From Kaistella haifensis DSM 19056 (GTDB taxonomy: Bacteria; Bacteroidota; Bacteroidia; Flavobacteriales; Weeksellaceae): DNA of 64,000 nucleotides. The position numbers and the translations under genes are program-made. The notes beneath the pieces are model-generated. The model was not told the DNA's origin. It made no database searches and saw only the letters and a program-made list of their open reading frames with translations. This document shows positions 16,323 through 25,206 of the stretch, piece by piece (the stretch's first letter is position 1; each line of letters opens with the position of its first letter). The stretch lies in assembly GCF_000735695.2 (NCBI RefSeq), contig NZ_JASZ02000002.1, positions 124,001 to 188,000 of the forward strand, given 5' to 3'.

Positions 16323-16680
16323 ATTGCTTCGGGTTTGCTTTGATTGACAAAATATAATTAAGGTACTTATCTGTATTGCCGGGCCGGAAAAGTGTTGTTG
16401 GGCAAAGGTGTTGGTTCATCACCTCGTTATTCTTCCAGTCGAGCGTTTTAACCTGTACAATTTCCTTTAATTCCTGTACGGTGTAACCATCTTTCAGCCT
16501 TGCCGATATGGGCGCTATATTGCTTTTAATCGGCTTAAATCTTTTGCCTGCCAAATCGTTGAGCATTGTTAAGATTTCTATTTCGTGGGTGGCGATTTCT
16601 TCATTCATTATTCCATATTTTCGTGAATTATATAAGAGAAATAACAGATAATTATTGCTGTTATCATTATTTGCATCCAA
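16240..16680 (-). CDS. Conserved phage C-terminal domain protein (replication type)
   Basis: Contains the Phg_2220_C domain almost complete: MLNDLAGKRFKPIKSN, then ISARLKDGYTVQELKEIVQ, the Trp-containing KTLDWKNNEVMNQHL and CPTTLFRPGNTDKYLNY. In other phages this is the C-terminal part of DnaD-like replication initiators. Here only about 120 residues precede the stop, with the likely start at MNEEIATHEIEI. The IS110 element begins within 100 bp upstream, so an N-terminal DNA-binding part may have been cut away. Confidence 0.65.
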   Translation of the reverse strand: MDANNDNSNNYLLFLLYNSRKYGIMNEEIATHEIEILTMLNDLAGKRFKPIKSNIAPISARLKDGYTVQELKEIVQVKTLDWKNNEVMNQHLCPTTLFRPGNTDKYLNYILSIKANPKQYAKYFAKLNKTRSSANRTDDLTDIYGD

Positions 16681-16752
16681 ATAAAACTAAGAGTCCAAAT
16701 AAATACTAGGAAAGAAAGAATTCTGACTAACGTTAAATTTTAATATTGATAA

Positions 16753-18111
16753 TCAGTATTTTGTGATTTCAATATCTCTGTCAGTCAATCCAAATTTAGT
16801 GATTTGTTTTTGAATTCTTTTGGCTGCAGCAATTTTTCTTTTCTCGTCAAGGAACAGATATAGTGAAGGTGGTTGGTAGCTTTGCCCTTTCACAAGCATG
16901 TTCCAGATGATGACGGCAAGTTTGCGGGCCAGTGCAGAGACAGCAGTTGCTCTTCCTTTCTTGTAGTTCAACCTTTTGAAAAAGTCTGCGAGCCAGCCTT
17001 CTTTGAGATTACCGATGGCATTGGCAGTGTTTCGAAAGGCAATTTTGAGCCTTGAACTTCCTTTCGGGATGTGGTTGGACAGCACCTTGCCTCCGCTTAT
17101 CTTGTTGTTTGGCGCAAGCCTAAGCCAGGCCGTGAACTGTTTAGCAGTGGGGAATTTCCTAATACCGTCTAATCCGATTTCAGCAATAAGGGTCATAATC
17201 AATCCCTCACTTACCCCTTCAATAGCCATCAGATCTACACCTTCGAAGTATTGGTAAGCAATTAAATTCATATCCGTTTGGCTTACCGCATTTTTGTTTT
17301 TTCGCTTGTGCTTTTTTTTTTCAATGGTATGCTGTTTCTTATGGTCGTCTTTATCGATGAGTTCTTTCAGCAGTTGATCAATTTGTAAATCTGTCTCTGT
17401 GATTTGCTGTTGAAGGTGTTTATAGGAGTTCCACTCCTGTTGCAAAGCAAAAAGATAATCTTTACGACCGTTAAATTGCAGGGCTTTTGCAATTTCTTCC
17501 TCTGATTTCCGGCAATTATAATGACGGAGTTTTGCCAAGTCCTCACCTTGATGCTCACCCTTTAAAAAAGCCTCAATAATCGATGATCCGGTAAGGCCAA
17601 CTACATCCCTTACCACGACTTCTAACCGCATATTCATCAACCGAAGGTATTTTTGAATTCTCCTGACGCATGATGCGGATTGCTTCAGCAGATTCTGCCG
17701 GTGTCTGGAATAGGTCCGTACAGTATCCGTGTCCGAATCTGGCAAAAAACTGGCACTCAAAAGCCCGAGAGAATGCAGTTTCTGTATCCACTGACAATCT
17801 TTAATGTCGGTCTTTTTTCCTTTGATGTTTTTGGTTTGTCTGCCATTCACCAAAATCACCTCAAAACCCTGGCCCACCAAAGTGGAAAATAGGTTTTGCC
17901 AGTAAGTTCCGGTGGATTCCATTGCAATGGAGGTAACACCTTTTGAGTGTAGCCAGTTACACATCTCGAGCTGATCTTGGCTGTACACCCCAAATTCTTT
18001 TACATCCTCGGCATTTTGCCCTACAGCTGCCCAGTGGCTGCGGCTGCCAATGTCTATTCCACACGCATTGGGATGTACCACTTCGAGTGAAATCTGCTTC
18101 TTAATTTCCAT
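16753..18111 (-). mobile_element. IS110-family transposase (DEDD recombinase)
   Basis: A 452-residue protein with both IS110 parts. The N-terminal RuvC-like DEDD domain shows ACGIDIGSRSHWAA, AMESTGTYWQNLF and TDIKDCQWIQKLHSLGLL. The C-terminal part has AIEGVSEGLIMTLIAEIG followed by the serine region IPKGSSRLKIAFRN. A Lys-rich linker lies near residue 270. IS110 enzymes recombine DNA guided by a structured RNA made from the non-coding end of the element. It separates the prophage from the cassette island. The gene is intact and may be active. Confidence 0.92.
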
Positions 18112-18330
18112 GTCTTAATTTTTTAAATTAAACCAATAAAAACTCCAAGGATTGCACTTTGCTAAATTTGAAATTATTCTGATCGGGATATCTGCTTTTG
18201 GCGGACTCACCATTAAAAACTAACACCGTCTGAAGTATTACTACCAAAGACTTTTGTGCAATCTTACCTGAATTGCAGACGGGTTTTTTAAACACCATTG
18301 CTTAAACCGGTCTTTTCAAGGAGCAGGTAC
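18112..18330 (-). ncRNA. Probable IS110 non-coding end with bridge RNA
   Basis: About 220 bp lie upstream of the transposase start without any gene. In IS110 elements this end is transcribed into the bridge RNA that pairs with target and donor DNA. An 8-bp inverted repeat (GATTGCAC at 18150-18157 and GTGCAATC at 18256-18263) brackets about 98 bases and could close such an RNA. The boundaries, loops and strand are inferred; the exact end of the element cannot be set from one copy. Confidence 0.4.
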
Positions 18331-18422
18331 TAAGGTAAGAAATAATGGATTTGGAATATTGAATTTTTCACGCCGACTCCTCCTCGTTAGCGGCTAAAAA
18401 CAACTTCGTTTTCGAGTAGGGG

Positions 18423-18556
18423 AATTGCAGGTAACGGTTTGCAGCTTGGCGAAGTGGCGGAAATCGAAGCACAAATGTTGAGTTTTGCACAAAAGTTCAA
18501 TCGAAGAACTGAACTTGAATTTAGCAATGAACCCGCCATTTTGCCAAACTGCTGTT
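18423..18556 (-). repeat. attC-like imperfect palindrome 1
   Basis: A 134-bp imperfect palindrome. The left arm TTGGCGAAGTGGCGG pairs with CCCGCCATTTTGCCAA on the right, the outer ends carry the triplets AAC and GTT, and the centre contains CGAAGCACAAA shared with other copies. On the minus strand it follows the gene at 20976-21647, as attC follows a cassette gene. The IS91-like element starts immediately after its terminal GTT. Confidence 0.6.
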
Positions 18557-18633
18557 GAACTAAACCTCCGGTAGCTTTTCCCATTCGCCGTTTTAGTAAC
18601 TTTGTTTTTATTAACCCTTAAAAAACATATAAA

Positions 18634-19634
18634 ATGGCTACAAAAAAAAATCTCCGGAGGATTTAAGGACCAACAAATTTCTCAATCGTGCCTCGAGCGA
18701 AGTTAATGGTTTTGCCGAACTTCTGCAACGCTTCGAAAGAAATATTTCCATCCTGGGCAGAAGCAAACGTACCTTCGACAATTATTCCCGTCACGTTGCA
18801 GCCTTGGCGCTTCATTTCGGTAAAGTCCCTACCGAATTAGACCCGGAAGACATCAAAGATTACCTTTTTGAACTTCAAAAGCGATCAAAAACCCCTTCTC
18901 AGTCGTACTTTAAACATACCGTTTACGGACTGCGGTTTTTGCTGAAAACCGAAGGCTTGCCTTACAGCTACCTCCATCTTCCCGCGATTCCAAAAGTGAA
19001 AAAACTTCCCACTATTTTAAGCCGTGAAGAAATCTGGCGAATGCTTCAAAGTGCTGAACTCCTGAAACACAAACTGCTCATCGGCCTGATCTACGGTTGC
19101 GGACTGCGCTGTATGGAAGTAAGGAATATCAAGCTTCAGCATTTGGATTTTGACCGGAAGATGCTGCATATCGTTCAGGGTAAAGGCAGCAAAGACCGCT
19201 ATGTTCCCCTGTCCGAACATTTAATCAGAGGCTTGAAAACCTTCATCAGTATTGAAAATCCGGATCAGTATTTATTCAATGGGAACCACAACAGGAATAT
19301 TGAGGAGATTGATTTAAAAACACATCAAAACGCTTTACAGAAACCTGATTTTGACTCCCGCTACAGCCAGCGCGGTGTGCAGTGGGTAATAAAAACCATT
19401 TCTAAAAAAGCCGGCATCACCAAAGAGGTTCACACCCATACTTTGCGCCACAGCTACGCCACGCATCTGCTGGAAGAAGGCGTTCCGATCATCATGGTTC
19501 AGAAACTTCTGGGTCATGAAAGAATTGAATCGACCATGGAATATCTTCATGTCTGCCAGCTTTCGGATCAGAAGCCTCACAGTCCTTTGGATACCGTTTT
19601 CGCTTTATGCCGCAAAAATGGAATCCCGAAGTAA
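18634..19634 (+). CDS. Tyrosine recombinase of IS91-like element (needs +1 slippage)
   Basis: A phage-integrase-type recombinase. Catalytic parts are GCGLRCMEVRNI (first Arg), the Lys-containing VQGKGSKDRYVPL, HTLRHSYATHLLEEG (His-x-x-Arg), GHERIESTMEYLHV (final His and Tyr). The N-terminal SAM-like core-binding part is encoded from an ATG at 18634, but that frame stops after ten codons because of a run of nine A residues at 18642-18650. One more A gives an unbroken 333-residue protein. The deleted second copy has the same nine A residues, so this may be regulated slippage, not decay. Without slippage only a TTG at 18804 could start it. Confidence 0.82.
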
Positions 19635-20724
19635 GGGCAGAAGTGTAGCCGACGTTCTGCGCAAAATCAATTTATCGGCTCAAAATTTTACGGGTCATCA
19701 GGAAAAAACGCTTCGGGCTTTGTCCTATTGTCGGACTTCCGCCTTGGGCGGCCATATCGATGCGTGCGACGGTTGCGGAAATCTTTCCATCAGTTACAAC
19801 TCGTGTCGTAATCGGCATTGTCCGCAATGTCAAGGTCATAAAAAAGAAGAATGGATTCAGAAGCGCGAAGCGGATTTACTCCCGTGCAGCTATTATCATC
19901 TCGTTTTCACGCTTCCCGAAGAGCTGAACGGTTTGGCAATTGCAAATCCCACACTCATTTACAAAACATTGTTTGAAGCCGCCTGGGCAACTTTAAACCA
20001 ATTCGGTAACACCGAAGGAATACAGCTCGGAATGATTGCGATACTTCACACGTGGGGACAGAACCTGAGCTTGCATCCGCACCTGCACTGCATTGTTCCT
20101 GGCGGCGGAATTGATCATCACGGAAAGTGGAAAAAGAAAGTACGAACCGATAAATATCTCTTCTCTGTAAAAGCGATGAGCAAAGTATTCCGGGCAAAGT
20201 TTGTGGCTTTATTGAGAACTTCGGGAGTAAAAGATTCCAATTTAATGGATAAACTCTTTACCAAGAACTGGGTCGTCTATGCAAAACGTCCTTTTGGCGG
20301 CCCGAAACAGGTCATCGAGTACTTGGGCAGGTACACCCACAAAGTCGCCATCAGCAACCACCGTATCAAAGAAGTTACCGATAAAAAAGTGCATTTTAGC
20401 TACAAAGATTACCGGAAAGGTGGCGAAAAAAAGGAGATGACCCTATCCCATGTGGAGTTTATCAGGCGCTTCAGTCTGCACATTCTGCCAAAAAGGTTTG
20501 TGCGGATCCGCCATTACGGGATTTTGAGCAGCAGCTGGAAACGTGGGAAACTTCAGGCTCTGCAATCCGATTTAAAGATCAAGATCCCGGAGGTAACACC
20601 CAAAACGCTGCTCAATAAATGCCGGTGCTGCAAGGAGGGAAACCTGGTGACCATTGCCGTTTTCGGGCAGCGCGGTCCGCCGCAGGATTTTCTTTTCGTT
20701 ACCCAACCTTTGTCTGCAAAATAA
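19618..20724 (+). CDS. IS91-family HUH transposase
   Basis: A 368-residue transposase when started at ATG 19618, overlapping the recombinase gene by 17 bp. The N-terminal zinc ribbon is CDGCGNLSISYNSCRNRHCP, the HUH metal motif is HPHLHCIVPGGG, and the tyrosine region is YLGRYTHKVAISNHRI. Such Y1/Y2 enzymes nick single-stranded DNA and move the element by rolling-circle replication. A paired upstream recombinase is a known feature of some IS91 elements. Confidence 0.92.
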   Translation: MESRSKGRSVADVLRKINLSAQNFTGHQEKTLRALSYCRTSALGGHIDACDGCGNLSISYNSCRNRHCPQCQGHKKEEWIQKREADLLPCSYYHLVFTLPEELNGLAIANPTLIYKTLFEAAWATLNQFGNTEGIQLGMIAILHTWGQNLSLHPHLHCIVPGGGIDHHGKWKKKVRTDKYLFSVKAMSKVFRAKFVALLRTSGVKDSNLMDKLFTKNWVVYAKRPFGGPKQVIEYLGRYTHKVAISNHRIKEVTDKKVHFSYKDYRKGGEKKEMTLSHVEFIRRFSLHILPKRFVRIRHYGILSSSWKRGKLQALQSDLKIKIPEVTPKTLLNKCRCCKEGNLVTIAVFGQRGPPQDFLFVTQPLSAK

Positions 20725-20927
20725 CCTTTGCGGGTAAGGGAAGCTGTGCCCTACCGCCAGTAAAACCCCGCAGAACCCGCTTCCAAAGGCTACCCAACGC
20801 CACAAAAAAAAGCAGTCCTTCTGAAAAACTGCTTTGCACCTCTAAATTCTAAAAACGACATCCCCATAAGAGGACCATCATACTGCTGAAAAGCCACCGG
20901 AGCTTCCGTTCAACGGGCTTTCATTTC

Positions 20928-20942
20928 TTGTCTTGCAGACAA
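20928..20942 (+). other. Conserved terminal hairpin of IS91-like element (candidate oriIS)
   Basis: TTGTCT pairs with AGACAA around a TGC loop 18 bp from the end of the element. Copy 2 has TGTCC-TGC-GGACA at 25175-25187, where the T-A pair has become C-G on both sides. This compensating change supports a structure used at the replication origin end of IS91 elements. Confidence 0.5.
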
Positions 20943-20975
20943 AACGAAAGCTTAGTTATTGTGCGATGTTTTTTT

Positions 20976-21647
20976 TTAACATTGTGATTTAATTTTTATC
21001 GATTTGGCTCTGATCGCAAAAAATTCCTTGACTAAAATTTCATCATCTTGAATTAGCTCTGCAGAACCGCGAGAGATTATTGTCGTAGAAGTTGGAGATT
21101 TCCAAACTTGCCGAAAACAACCCTTTATTTCAGGAAAGTTATTGACAAAAAAAGAGATGGCAAATTCGTCATTCCAATATTGCTCTATTATAGACTCTAA
21201 AATGGCATCATATTTATGGATGATTCTATCTTGCAAAACACTATTTAGTTTTAAAGGTATGTTATGGCATAAATCAGCCAACAATCTAGCGTTATTGTCT
21301 TGACTGTGTCGAATTTCTATAAATGCATAGTATAAGGCTTTGTGCAAAATCAATCTTGTGTCAATTTGCGAGTCGTCGGTAAAAAAATCTTCATAAACCT
21401 CAAAGAAAAGGTCGAAAGCCACACTACTATTCCCATTGCAATAATTTAAAATAATCTGAACCCAATCAATATCAACCTTTTCGGAAAAATATAATTGGCA
21501 GTATTTGGAGAATAAGATATTGTCTTCAAAAGAATGCGCAACATTAATTCTATCAATATACCTTGCCAACTCGTATAAATTTCTTTCGCCTAAATAATTG
21601 GAAGGGTTATTTTTTAATTTTGAAATATCGTTTGCAATTCTATACAT
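20976..21647 (-). CDS. Cassette-borne protein of unknown function (223 aa)
   Basis: A 223-residue, helix-rich, cytoplasmic protein, starting YRIANDISKLKNNPSNYLGE with conserved-looking aromatic and acidic residues (FFEVYEDFFTDDSQIDTR, then NFPEIKGCFRQVWKSPT). I do not recognise the family. The gene fills its cassette: it stops about 15 bp from the left boundary (GTGCGATG) and starts 26 bp from the right one (ATCGCACAAC), and those two boundaries are complementary. Such compact packing is typical of integron-type cassettes. Confidence 0.6.
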   Translation of the reverse strand: MYRIANDISKLKNNPSNYLGERNLYELARYIDRINVAHSFEDNILFSKYCQLYFSEKVDIDWVQIILNYCNGNSSVAFDLFFEVYEDFFTDDSQIDTRLILHKALYYAFIEIRHSQDNNARLLADLCHNIPLKLNSVLQDRIIHKYDAILESIIEQYWNDEFAISFFVNNFPEIKGCFRQVWKSPTSTTIISRGSAELIQDDEILVKEFFAIRAKSIKIKSQC

Positions 21648-21663
21648 AATATTGGTTTAAAAT

Positions 21664-21800
21664 ATCGCACAACGTTTCGGCGCTTGGCGAAGAAGCGGTT
21701 TTCGAAGCACTAAACTGTCCGCCAGCACTGAACTTGATACGAAGCACAAAGCTTCATTTAAGCACTGAACCCGCTTTTTTGCCAAACGCCTGTTGTACCA
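21664..21800 (-). repeat. attC-like imperfect palindrome 2
   Basis: TTGGCGAAGAAGCGG on the left pairs with CCCGCTTTTTTGCCAA on the right; compared with palindrome 1 the inner pairs changed together (TGG/CCA to AAG/CTT). The outer triplets are AAC at 21671-21673 and GTT near 21792-21794. It is the only complete copy without an insertion in this array apart from palindrome 4. On the minus strand it lies between the DUF4184 gene and the 223-residue gene. Confidence 0.65.
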
Positions 21801-21804
21801 CCAG

Positions 21805-22533
21805 TTATTTTTCTTTCGTCCTTGTCAGCCACGGTGTTATTGTTAATGAAATTAGTCCTGCGGAAATAGCTGTCACAATTACGTTTCCGTATTGTTTATA
21901 GTCAAGTCCGCTTAAAAGTCTTACTGCAATAATTGTCAAAGTTAGTCCTGCTAAAATTGTCCAATATTTCAAATTTATATTTTCTTTTTCAGTCTTGTTT
22001 GTCGGCAGTTTGTAAATGGCAAAAACAATTACAAGTCCACCAAGTAAAGTTGAACCGTGTTGTAATATTTTCAGCATTGGAATTTGTCTGCCTAAAAAGT
22101 CCACCGAGTTTTGTAATGCTGGAATTGTTTGAACGAAATAGCCGTGGTCGTGAGTAAAGCTGTCCCAAAATATGTGAGAAGCTGCACCGATTAGAATTGA
22201 AATTGTCACTACTAACCAATTTCTTTTGAAGTGTCCATTCCAGTCAAACTGTCTAAATGCCGAAAATCTTGATTTTAAAATTGTCGGCAAGTTGTCGAAT
22301 AAACTGTCTCGAACAATGTTGTGAAAAATGAAAGCAAGCAACAGTCCTAAAGGTAAGTCGAACCAAAAAAGTCCGTCAATTGTGTGGCTGTAATTGCTCT
22401 TAATTCTCATTCTTAAAAAGTATTCAAAGTCTGGTGTCATACTACCGATTACAAGTCCAGTCAACGAGAACCATTGTCGAGGCAAAAATGTCAACGGTAA
22501 AACTATTGCTGGGTGTGAAAATGTAAATGGCAT
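21805..22533 (-). CDS. DUF4184 family membrane protein
   Basis: A 242-residue multi-helix membrane protein of the DUF4184 family. The start PFTFSHPAIVLPLTFLPRQW and the following LTGLVIGSMTPDFEYFLRM match the family's N-terminal signature, and GAASHIFWDSFTHDHGYFV near residue 120 supplies His and Asp residues typical of membrane-bound metal-dependent hydrolase relatives (YdjM-like). Three more hydrophobic segments follow. Its role is unknown. The gene is a cassette: its stop is about 10 bp from the left palindrome and the ends TACCACC and GGTGGTA are complementary. Confidence 0.8.
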   Translation of the reverse strand: MPFTFSHPAIVLPLTFLPRQWFSLTGLVIGSMTPDFEYFLRMRIKSNYSHTIDGLFWFDLPLGLLLAFIFHNIVRDSLFDNLPTILKSRFSAFRQFDWNGHFKRNWLVVTISILIGAASHIFWDSFTHDHGYFVQTIPALQNSVDFLGRQIPMLKILQHGSTLLGGLVIVFAIYKLPTNKTEKENINLKYWTILAGLTLTIIAVRLLSGLDYKQYGNVIVTAISAGLISLTITPWLTRTKEK

Positions 22534-22581
22534 TTCTTTTTGTCTGTTCGTTTATTTGTTTCAGGGTCGTCTTTTATAATT

Positions 22582-22710
22582 GGTGGTAACGTTTCGGGGC
22601 TTGGCGATGGCGGGCAAACCGAAGCCGAAACTTTCAACTAAAATACAAATTTTAATCGAAGCACAAAACGTGAACTGATAAATTTCCGCCCGCTATTGCC
22701 AAACCCTTGT
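22582..22710 (-). repeat. attC-like imperfect palindrome 3 (right end invaded)
   Basis: TTGGCGATGGCGGG pairs with CCGCCCGCTATTGCCAA. It begins after GGTGGTAAC and should end CCCTTGTT, but a group II intron begins after CCCTTGT at 22711 and an IS91-like copy follows the next T. Removing both restores CTTGTTATCGGCAG, complementary to the far end of the next cassette (TTGCCGATAAC). Confidence 0.6.
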
Positions 22711-24566
22711 GTGTGCCCAGCATGGGCATCTTTCTCTTACGAAAGTAGGAAATTAATCTAGAGGGTGCAAGTCCCTTATGGGCGAGGGTAACGCCTTGAA
22801 CCATTAGTAAGTCGCAAGGGTGGTAACCGTGAGGTTACATCTGAAGGAAGCGAGACTACAAAACTCGGTACTGACGAACAGGAACCGTATAAGAGGCATT
22901 TATGCATGGGTAAGCAAGCACATCATTGTAACGCCCTAAGATTACAAAAGTGCATAAATGTAGATACGGCAGGAATTGAGTGAAAGAAGATGCCATTACC
23001 TGGGGAGATCTTCGTAGCCACGAGTTGGTAAAACGAAGAAGTCAGCAGAAGTCATAGTACTTAGGAGCAACGAGCCGATGAATAAATCGGAGGACTCACA
23101 ACCCGAGGAAGGACTGAACGTATTTTGGTTCTTAATTCACAATGGAATTCCCGTTAAACGGAATAGCCTTGGGAAAGCGGAACAGGTTAAAGTAAAAGAA
23201 CAAGAATGATTGAAAGAGTATTACATCCTCGTAACATGCAACGAGCCTTACAGCAAGTAATTGCGAATAAAGGCAGTGCTGGCGTGGACGGAATGAACGT
23301 GCAAGAACTATCTGATTATCTTCGGAAAGAGAAAACACGACTTTATTCTTCCATAAAAGAGAGGTGTTATCTTCCCCAACCCATTCTTGGAGCAGAAATT
23401 CCTAAAGGAAATGGTAAAACCCGACTTTTAGGAATACCAACAGTAACCGATAGAGTGTTACAACAAGCGGTATCACAAGTTCTGATGCCACACTATGAGA
23501 ATGAATTTAGTGTTCACAGTTATGGATTCAGACCTAATAAAAACGCCCGCCAAGCAGTTGGTAAAGCGTTGGAGCATATCCATGAAGGTTATCCATTTAT
23601 TGTAGACATTGATCTAAAGACCTTCTTTGATGAAGTAGACCACTGCATCCTTCTGAACTTACTTTATCGAAAGGTAAAATGCCCAATAACCATGCGCTTA
23701 ATCCGCAAATGGTTACGAGCCCCAATTCTAATCAATGGTCAATTACACAAACGAAGAAAGGGAGTTCCGCAAGGTTCTCCTTTAAGTCCGTTATTGTCGA
23801 ATATCCTGCTCAATGAGTTGGATAAAGAATTGACAAAACGTAAACTTCGATTTATACGCTACGCAGATGATTTTAGTATTTATACCCAGTATAAAAGCCA
23901 TGCAACTGCAACGTTAAAAGCCATAGAAAAGTACTTGAAAACGAAACTTAAACTCACTATTAATGGTGAGAAAAGTGGCGTTAGAAAGCCAGTACAATTT
24001 GAACTACTGGGATTCGGATTCGAATCTACTTATAAGAAAGGGGACAAGGGCAAATACCAATTGGTAGTAGGCAAGAAAGCGTGGACACAATTGAAAGAGC
24101 GACTAAAATCCCTCACCCGCAAAACCGCTCCGATAAGTTTTGATGAGCGCATCCAAAAGATTAACGAAGTTCAGCGTGGATGGTTAAACTATTTTCGAGG
24201 AACAAGTATCAAGGGAAAACTCCTCAACTTTGACGGATGGCTGAGAAACCGACTGCGGTATTGCATTTGGCATGATTGGAAGAAGCCCGAACGGAAGAGA
24301 AAAAAACCTCATTCGATTAGGAATCGAACAAAGCCTTGCGTATGCATATAGTCGAACTCGGAAAGGAGGATGGGCAGTGGCACAAAGTCCTATTTTAGGA
24401 ACAACAATCACTATTTCAAGGCTAAAGAAGCGTGGTTACATCGCCATGTTAGAACTTCATCTATCACTTAACCCATCAAGATACGAACCGCCGTATACGA
24501 GACCCGTACGTACGGTGGTGTGAGAGGCGTACTCCGTTCGATTATGAGCGGAGCCGTCTACTCGAT
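22711..24566 (+). mobile_element. Group II intron with maturase gene
   Basis: The RNA starts with the group II 5' consensus GTGTG (GTGTGCCCAGCATGGGCATC). A domain V-like hairpin lies near 24485-24525 (CCGCCGTATACGAG pairing with GTACGTACGGTGGT), followed by a domain VI-like stem ending CTACTCGAT at 24566. The ribozyme precedes and follows the maturase gene in the usual order. It is inserted on the plus strand, opposite to the cassette genes, at TTGT/T in the end of palindrome 3. That is the behaviour of group IIC-attC introns, which enter attC sites in this orientation; the class itself is not proven. Confidence 0.85.
23206..24523 (+). pseudogene. ltrA: Group II intron reverse transcriptase/maturase, frameshifted
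   Basis: The reverse transcriptase domains are complete: GKTRLLGIPTVTDRVLQQAV, the first catalytic region VDIDLKTFFDEVDH, the GVPQGSPLSPLLSNILL box and the YADD active site in RFIRYADDFSIY. The maturase region continues to about residue 365. At a run of seven A residues near 24300 one extra A shifts the frame, ending the protein early. The normal C-terminus is found in the next frame (LIRLGIEQSLAYAYSRTRKG and beyond to 24523). No HNH nuclease domain is present. The copy is therefore probably inactive unless slippage restores the frame. Confidence 0.85.
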
Positions 24567-24567
24567 T

Positions 24568-25206
24568 GAACTAAACCTCCGGTAGCTTTTCCCATTCGCC
24601 GTTTTAGTAACTTTGTTTTTATTAACCTTTTAAAAACTCATGAAATGGCTACAAAAAAAAATCTCCGGAGGATTTAAGGACAAACAAATTCCTGAATCGT
24701 GCCTCGAGCGAAATTAAAGGTTTTGCCGAACTTCTGCAACGCTTTGAAAGAAATATTTCCATCCTGGGCAGAAGCAAGCGTACCTTCGACAATTATTCCA
24801 GGCACGTTGCAGCCTTGGCGCTTCATTTCGGTAAAGTCCCTACCGAATTAGACCCGGAAGACATCAAAGATTACCTTTTTGAACTTCAAAAGCGATCAAA
24901 AACCCCTTCTCAGTCGTACTTTAAACATACCGTTTACGGACTGCGGTTTTTGCTGAAAACCGAAGGCTTGCCTTACAGCTACCTCCATCTTCCCGCGATT
25001 CCAAAAGTGAAAAAACTTCCCACTATTTTAAGCCGTGAAGAAATCTGGCGAAAGCTTCAGTCCTTCCGAAAAAACTGCTTTGCACCTCTAAATTCTAAAA
25101 ACGACATCCCCATAAGAGGACCATCATACCGCTGAAAAGCCACCGGAGCTTCCGTTCAACGGGCTTTCATCTCGTGTCCTGCGGACAAGACGAAAGCTTA
25201 GTTATT
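24568..25206 (+). mobile_element. IS91-like element, copy 2 (internally deleted)
   Basis: About 640 bp with both ends of the element at 18557-20960 kept and about 1.76 kb of the middle lost. The junction near 25054 joins the recombinase region to the region after the transposase, at the shared bases AGTCCTTC. The copy carries no transposase and resembles a non-autonomous (MITE-like) derivative that the full copy could move in trans. It sits after the GTT of palindrome 3, the same position copy 1 has in palindrome 1. Confidence 0.85.
24645..25135 (+). pseudogene. Truncated tyrosine recombinase remnant
   Basis: This is the N-terminal 135 or so residues of the IS91-like recombinase, almost identical to copy 1 (DYLFELQKRSKTPSQSYFKH and so on). 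It ends where the internal deletion joins the distal end of the element, so the catalytic Arg, His and Tyr residues are all missing. The nine-A run after the ATG at 24645 is kept. Confidence 0.8.

Larger units (their letters stand above)
18557..20960 (+). mobile_element. IS91-like element, copy 1 (complete)
   Basis: A 2.4-kb element with two genes, a tyrosine recombinase and an HUH transposase. Its limits come from comparing it with the deleted copy at 24568-25206: both begin GAACTAAACCTCCGG and both end CGAAAGCTTAGTTATT, after which the sequences differ. It has no terminal inverted repeats and makes no obvious target duplication, as is usual for IS91. Removing it rejoins CTGCTGTT to GTGCGATG, which restores the complementary end of the adjoining cassette. 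Confidence 0.85.

Noticed and set aside
18634-19634. Tyrosine recombinase as the integron integrase of the cassette array
   Set aside because: It lies inside the IS91-like element, and its first part is repeated in the deleted copy of that element, so it belongs to the insertion sequence.
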